A stretch of 34,402 nt of DNA from JBCCYM01 sp039190005. Lineage in GTDB: Bacteria; Pseudomonadota; Gammaproteobacteria; UBA12402. Position numbers and translations under genes: made by a program. Of the stretch, positions 32,978 through 34,402 are shown in pieces. The notes below the pieces were generated by a model, which worked only from the letters and a program-made list of their open reading frames with translations, searched no databases and was not told where the DNA came from. Location of the stretch: assembly GCA_039190005.1 (NCBI GenBank), contig JBCCYM010000009.1, forward strand, positions 1 to 34,402, in the 5' to 3' direction. The first letter of the stretch is position 1, and every line of letters begins with the position of its first letter.

Positions 32978-33723
32978 CATACGCCATAAAATGCCTTAGC
33001 ATTGTGATACAATATTTTCCCAACAGCTTTACTATTGTGAGCAAACGTTTGTTGAATAAGATCTAAATCGATCATCGAGAACTGTCGTGACGCGCGGGTA
33101 CCAGGCAAATCAGTACCAAACATTAACGCGTCAGGATTGATGTCATAAATCTGTCGCAAAACCTGTGGTATTTCAAAATCAACACGCATCGGTCCTGTTG
33201 TTTTGACATAAACGCCGGCCTCAATTAACGCAAATAAATCGCGCAACCCCGCTTTTGACAAACCTAAATGATCAATACTCACTTTAGGTAATGACAATAT
33301 AATGTTTTTTATTTCCCCCAGTTGGGTAGAATCAACATAAAGTTCCACATGCCATTTAGTCAACTCATAAACACGTTTAGCAAAAGCATATAAATGTTCA
33401 ATGTTTTCAGAACCACCTCGATACAAATTAAATCTTACCGCTCGCACACCTTGTTGATGTAAGCTGATAATCTGTTCATCACTTACTGTAACTGGCAGTT
33501 GGGTAACGCCGACAAATTGATCACCTAACTGGCATAAAGCAGCGACAAGATATGTCTGATCAAATTGCTGAAAAGAACCGGAAACAACAGCGCCACCTAC
33601 TATTTCCAGATGATTTAACTTATTTTGATAATCGGATACCGTAAAAGCATCTGGTAAATATCCTTGATTTGCCACCAACGGGAAATCCGGATCAATAATA
33701 TGAAAATGGGCATCAAAAATCAT
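32977..33723 (-). CDS. Amidohydrolase-2-family TIM-barrel hydrolase
   Basis: A 248-aa metal-dependent hydrolase of the amidohydrolase-related (2-pyrone-4,6-dicarboxylate lactonase-like) group. The N-terminal metal motif is DAHFHIID (H6, H8). A later histidine is in SIDHLGLSK, and the C-terminal aspartate is in MFGTDLPGTR. At 248 aa it is on the short side but the barrel motifs are in order. There is no signal peptide, so it is cytoplasmic. It stands alone between the OPT gene (convergent) and brnQ (divergent), so context gives no substrate. Confidence 0.82.
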   Translation of the reverse strand: MIFDAHFHIIDPDFPLVANQGYLPDAFTVSDYQNKLNHLEIVGGAVVSGSFQQFDQTYLVAALCQLGDQFVGVTQLPVTVSDEQIISLHQQGVRAVRFNLYRGGSENIEHLYAFAKRVYELTKWHVELYVDSTQLGEIKNIILSLPKVSIDHLGLSKAGLRDLFALIEAGVYVKTTGPMRVDFEIPQVLRQIYDINPDALMFGTDLPGTRASRQFSMIDLDLIQQTFAHNSKAVGKILYHNAKAFYGV

Positions 33724-33745
33724 AGCGGCTCGAAATAAAAAACAA

Positions 33746-33773
33746 TTGACTTACAACTTGAAAAGTGTATAAT
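33746..33773 (+). promoter_or_regulatory. Promoter toward brnQ
   Basis: TTGACT (33746-33751) and a consensus TATAAT (33768-33773), 16-bp spacer. Transcription would start near 33780, giving a leader of about 260 nt before the brnQ ATG. A reading frame at 33779-34000 has no ribosome site or recognisable sequence. Confidence 0.6.
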
Positions 33774-33907
33774 TAAATTTGAGTTTTGTCCATTACGTGA
33801 AAAATGAATATAAATTTAAAATTATCATCCATATTCTCAGCAGACATCCTGTCGGCAAAATCTTTCCTATCTTTCTTAAATGCAGTCGTGGTGCAACGAG
33901 TGATCAG

Positions 33908-33972
33908 CTTGTTTTGCTGTTGACTTCAATTGTGTTCGGCAAAACAAGGTCCATCGAATACAAAACACAATT
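33908..33972 (+). ncRNA. Candidate H-type pseudoknot in the brnQ leader
   Basis: Stem 1 is CTTGTTTTGC (33908-33917) with GCAAAACAAG (33939-33948), ten perfect pairs. Stem 2 is AATTGTGTT (33928-33936), inside the loop of stem 1, with AACACAATT (33964-33972), nine perfect pairs. The crossing order (S1, S2, S1', S2') is that of an H-type pseudoknot, or of two alternative hairpins. It ends 70 bases before the brnQ start. A cis-regulatory RNA is inferred; no known riboswitch is recognised. Confidence 0.45.
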
Positions 33973-34042
33973 AGAAACTAACAGTATAACGATTACTTAG
34001 ATAATTGTTTATTTTTACAAAATCACAACGGAGAGAAAAATT

Positions 34043-34402
34043 ATGATAGAAAAACTAAACAAACGAACCACACTATCCATTACAATTATTGTTGGCTTTG
34101 CCATTTTTGCCATGTTCTTTGGCGCGGGTAACTTAATTTATCCTTTATCTGTTGGCGCGCACTCAGGACCCAACGTTTTATTTGGTTTATTAGGCTTTTT
34201 AATTGCCGGCATTATTATTCCTCTATTAGGATTATTTGCTATTTCACTTTATCACGGCAATTACAAACACTTCTTCGCGCAGATCGGCCGTGTGCCAGGT
34301 TTTATTGTCGCGTTGCTGGTTATTATTCTGCTGGGCATATTTGTTGCCACACCAAGATGTAGTTTTATCAGTTTTGGCACCTTAACGCCGATTTTTCCAT
34401 CA
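34043..34402 (+). CDS. brnQ: Branched-chain amino acid carrier, N-terminal part
   Basis: The window ends inside this gene after 120 codons. The visible part has the BrnQ/LIVCS signature FAMFFGAGNLIYPLSVG (about residues 24-40), followed by hydrophobic helices GLLGFLIAGIIIPLLGLFAI and FIVALLVIILLGIFVAT, and the conserved ATPRCSFISF stretch (family: TPRT.). BrnQ takes up leucine, isoleucine and valine with a cation. A GGAGAG precedes the ATG by seven bases. It is the third transporter gene in the window preceded by an ATTGTGTT/AACACAAT inverted pair. The C-terminal three quarters are outside the window. Confidence 0.92.
   Translation, partial: MIEKLNKRTTLSITIIVGFAIFAMFFGAGNLIYPLSVGAHSGPNVLFGLLGFLIAGIIIPLLGLFAISLYHGNYKHFFAQIGRVPGFIVALLVIILLGIFVATPRCSFISFGTLTPIFPS

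Noticed and set aside
33779..34000. 73-codon frame in the brnQ leader
   Set aside because: It begins at or before the expected transcription start, has no ribosome site and no recognisable sequence, and covers the candidate pseudoknot.
33774..34042. T-box or known leucine leader-peptide attenuator before brnQ
   Set aside because: I see no T-box sequence, no run of Leu, Ile or Val codons in a short leader frame, and no terminator hairpin with a T-run.

Overview
The window looks like the chromosome of a moderately AT-rich gammaproteobacterium. The evidence is an E. coli-like sdhCDAB operon divergent from an NADH-type citrate synthase gene, rpsO-pnp, coaBC, tag, argS, type IV minor pilins and a tRNA-Arg with an encoded CCA. 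Five amino-acid or peptide transporters or their fragments, a TrpR/YerC-type regulator, a cysteine-paired DUF11 lipoprotein and an AT-rich metzincin-like gene would fit a Legionella/Coxiella-like, host-associated lineage. That placement is inference; no marker here settles it.

Layout. 1-770: a cupin gene and a cluster of short dispersed repeats. 772-4942 (minus strand): rpsO, pnp, queC, queD, queE, tightly spaced, so ribosomal protein S15, PNPase and preQ0 synthesis may be co-transcribed. 5203-6231: a lone AT-rich gene with a zinc-protease motif and a C-terminal membrane anchor. 6303-9549 (minus): sdhCDAB; gltA diverges at 9847. 11214-14401: a membrane-fusion protein and FUSC-type exporter pair. 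14446-16013: a TrpR/YerC-like repressor with a long operator-like dyad, then a GadC-like permease. 16020-16096: tRNA-Arg(CCG). 16335-22650: two paralogous lipoproteins, each ending in seven propeller-like repeats, flanking an APC permease, and a collapsed third copy. 22756-24618: minor pilins of PilV, PilW and PilX type. 24626-26379 (minus): tag-coaBC. 26468-28770: argS and a SPOR-domain protein. 28861-30333: DUF11 lipoprotein. 30861-32858: OPT transporter. 32977-33723 (minus): amidohydrolase. 34043-end: start of brnQ behind a long structured leader.

The non-coding DNA is rich in structure. There are three REP-like elements based on CGTCATTCCCGC, one of them split by tandem copies of a second repeat family (CCCTTCGACAGGCTCAGGGA type). 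That second family also forms a composite element of about 110 bp at two distant loci. Candidate RNA structures lie in the rpsO leader (alternative pairings) and the brnQ leader (an H-type pseudoknot). The least explained items are the seven-repeat lipoprotein family beside the minor pilins, the metzincin-like gene, and the palindromes in front of three nutrient transporters.
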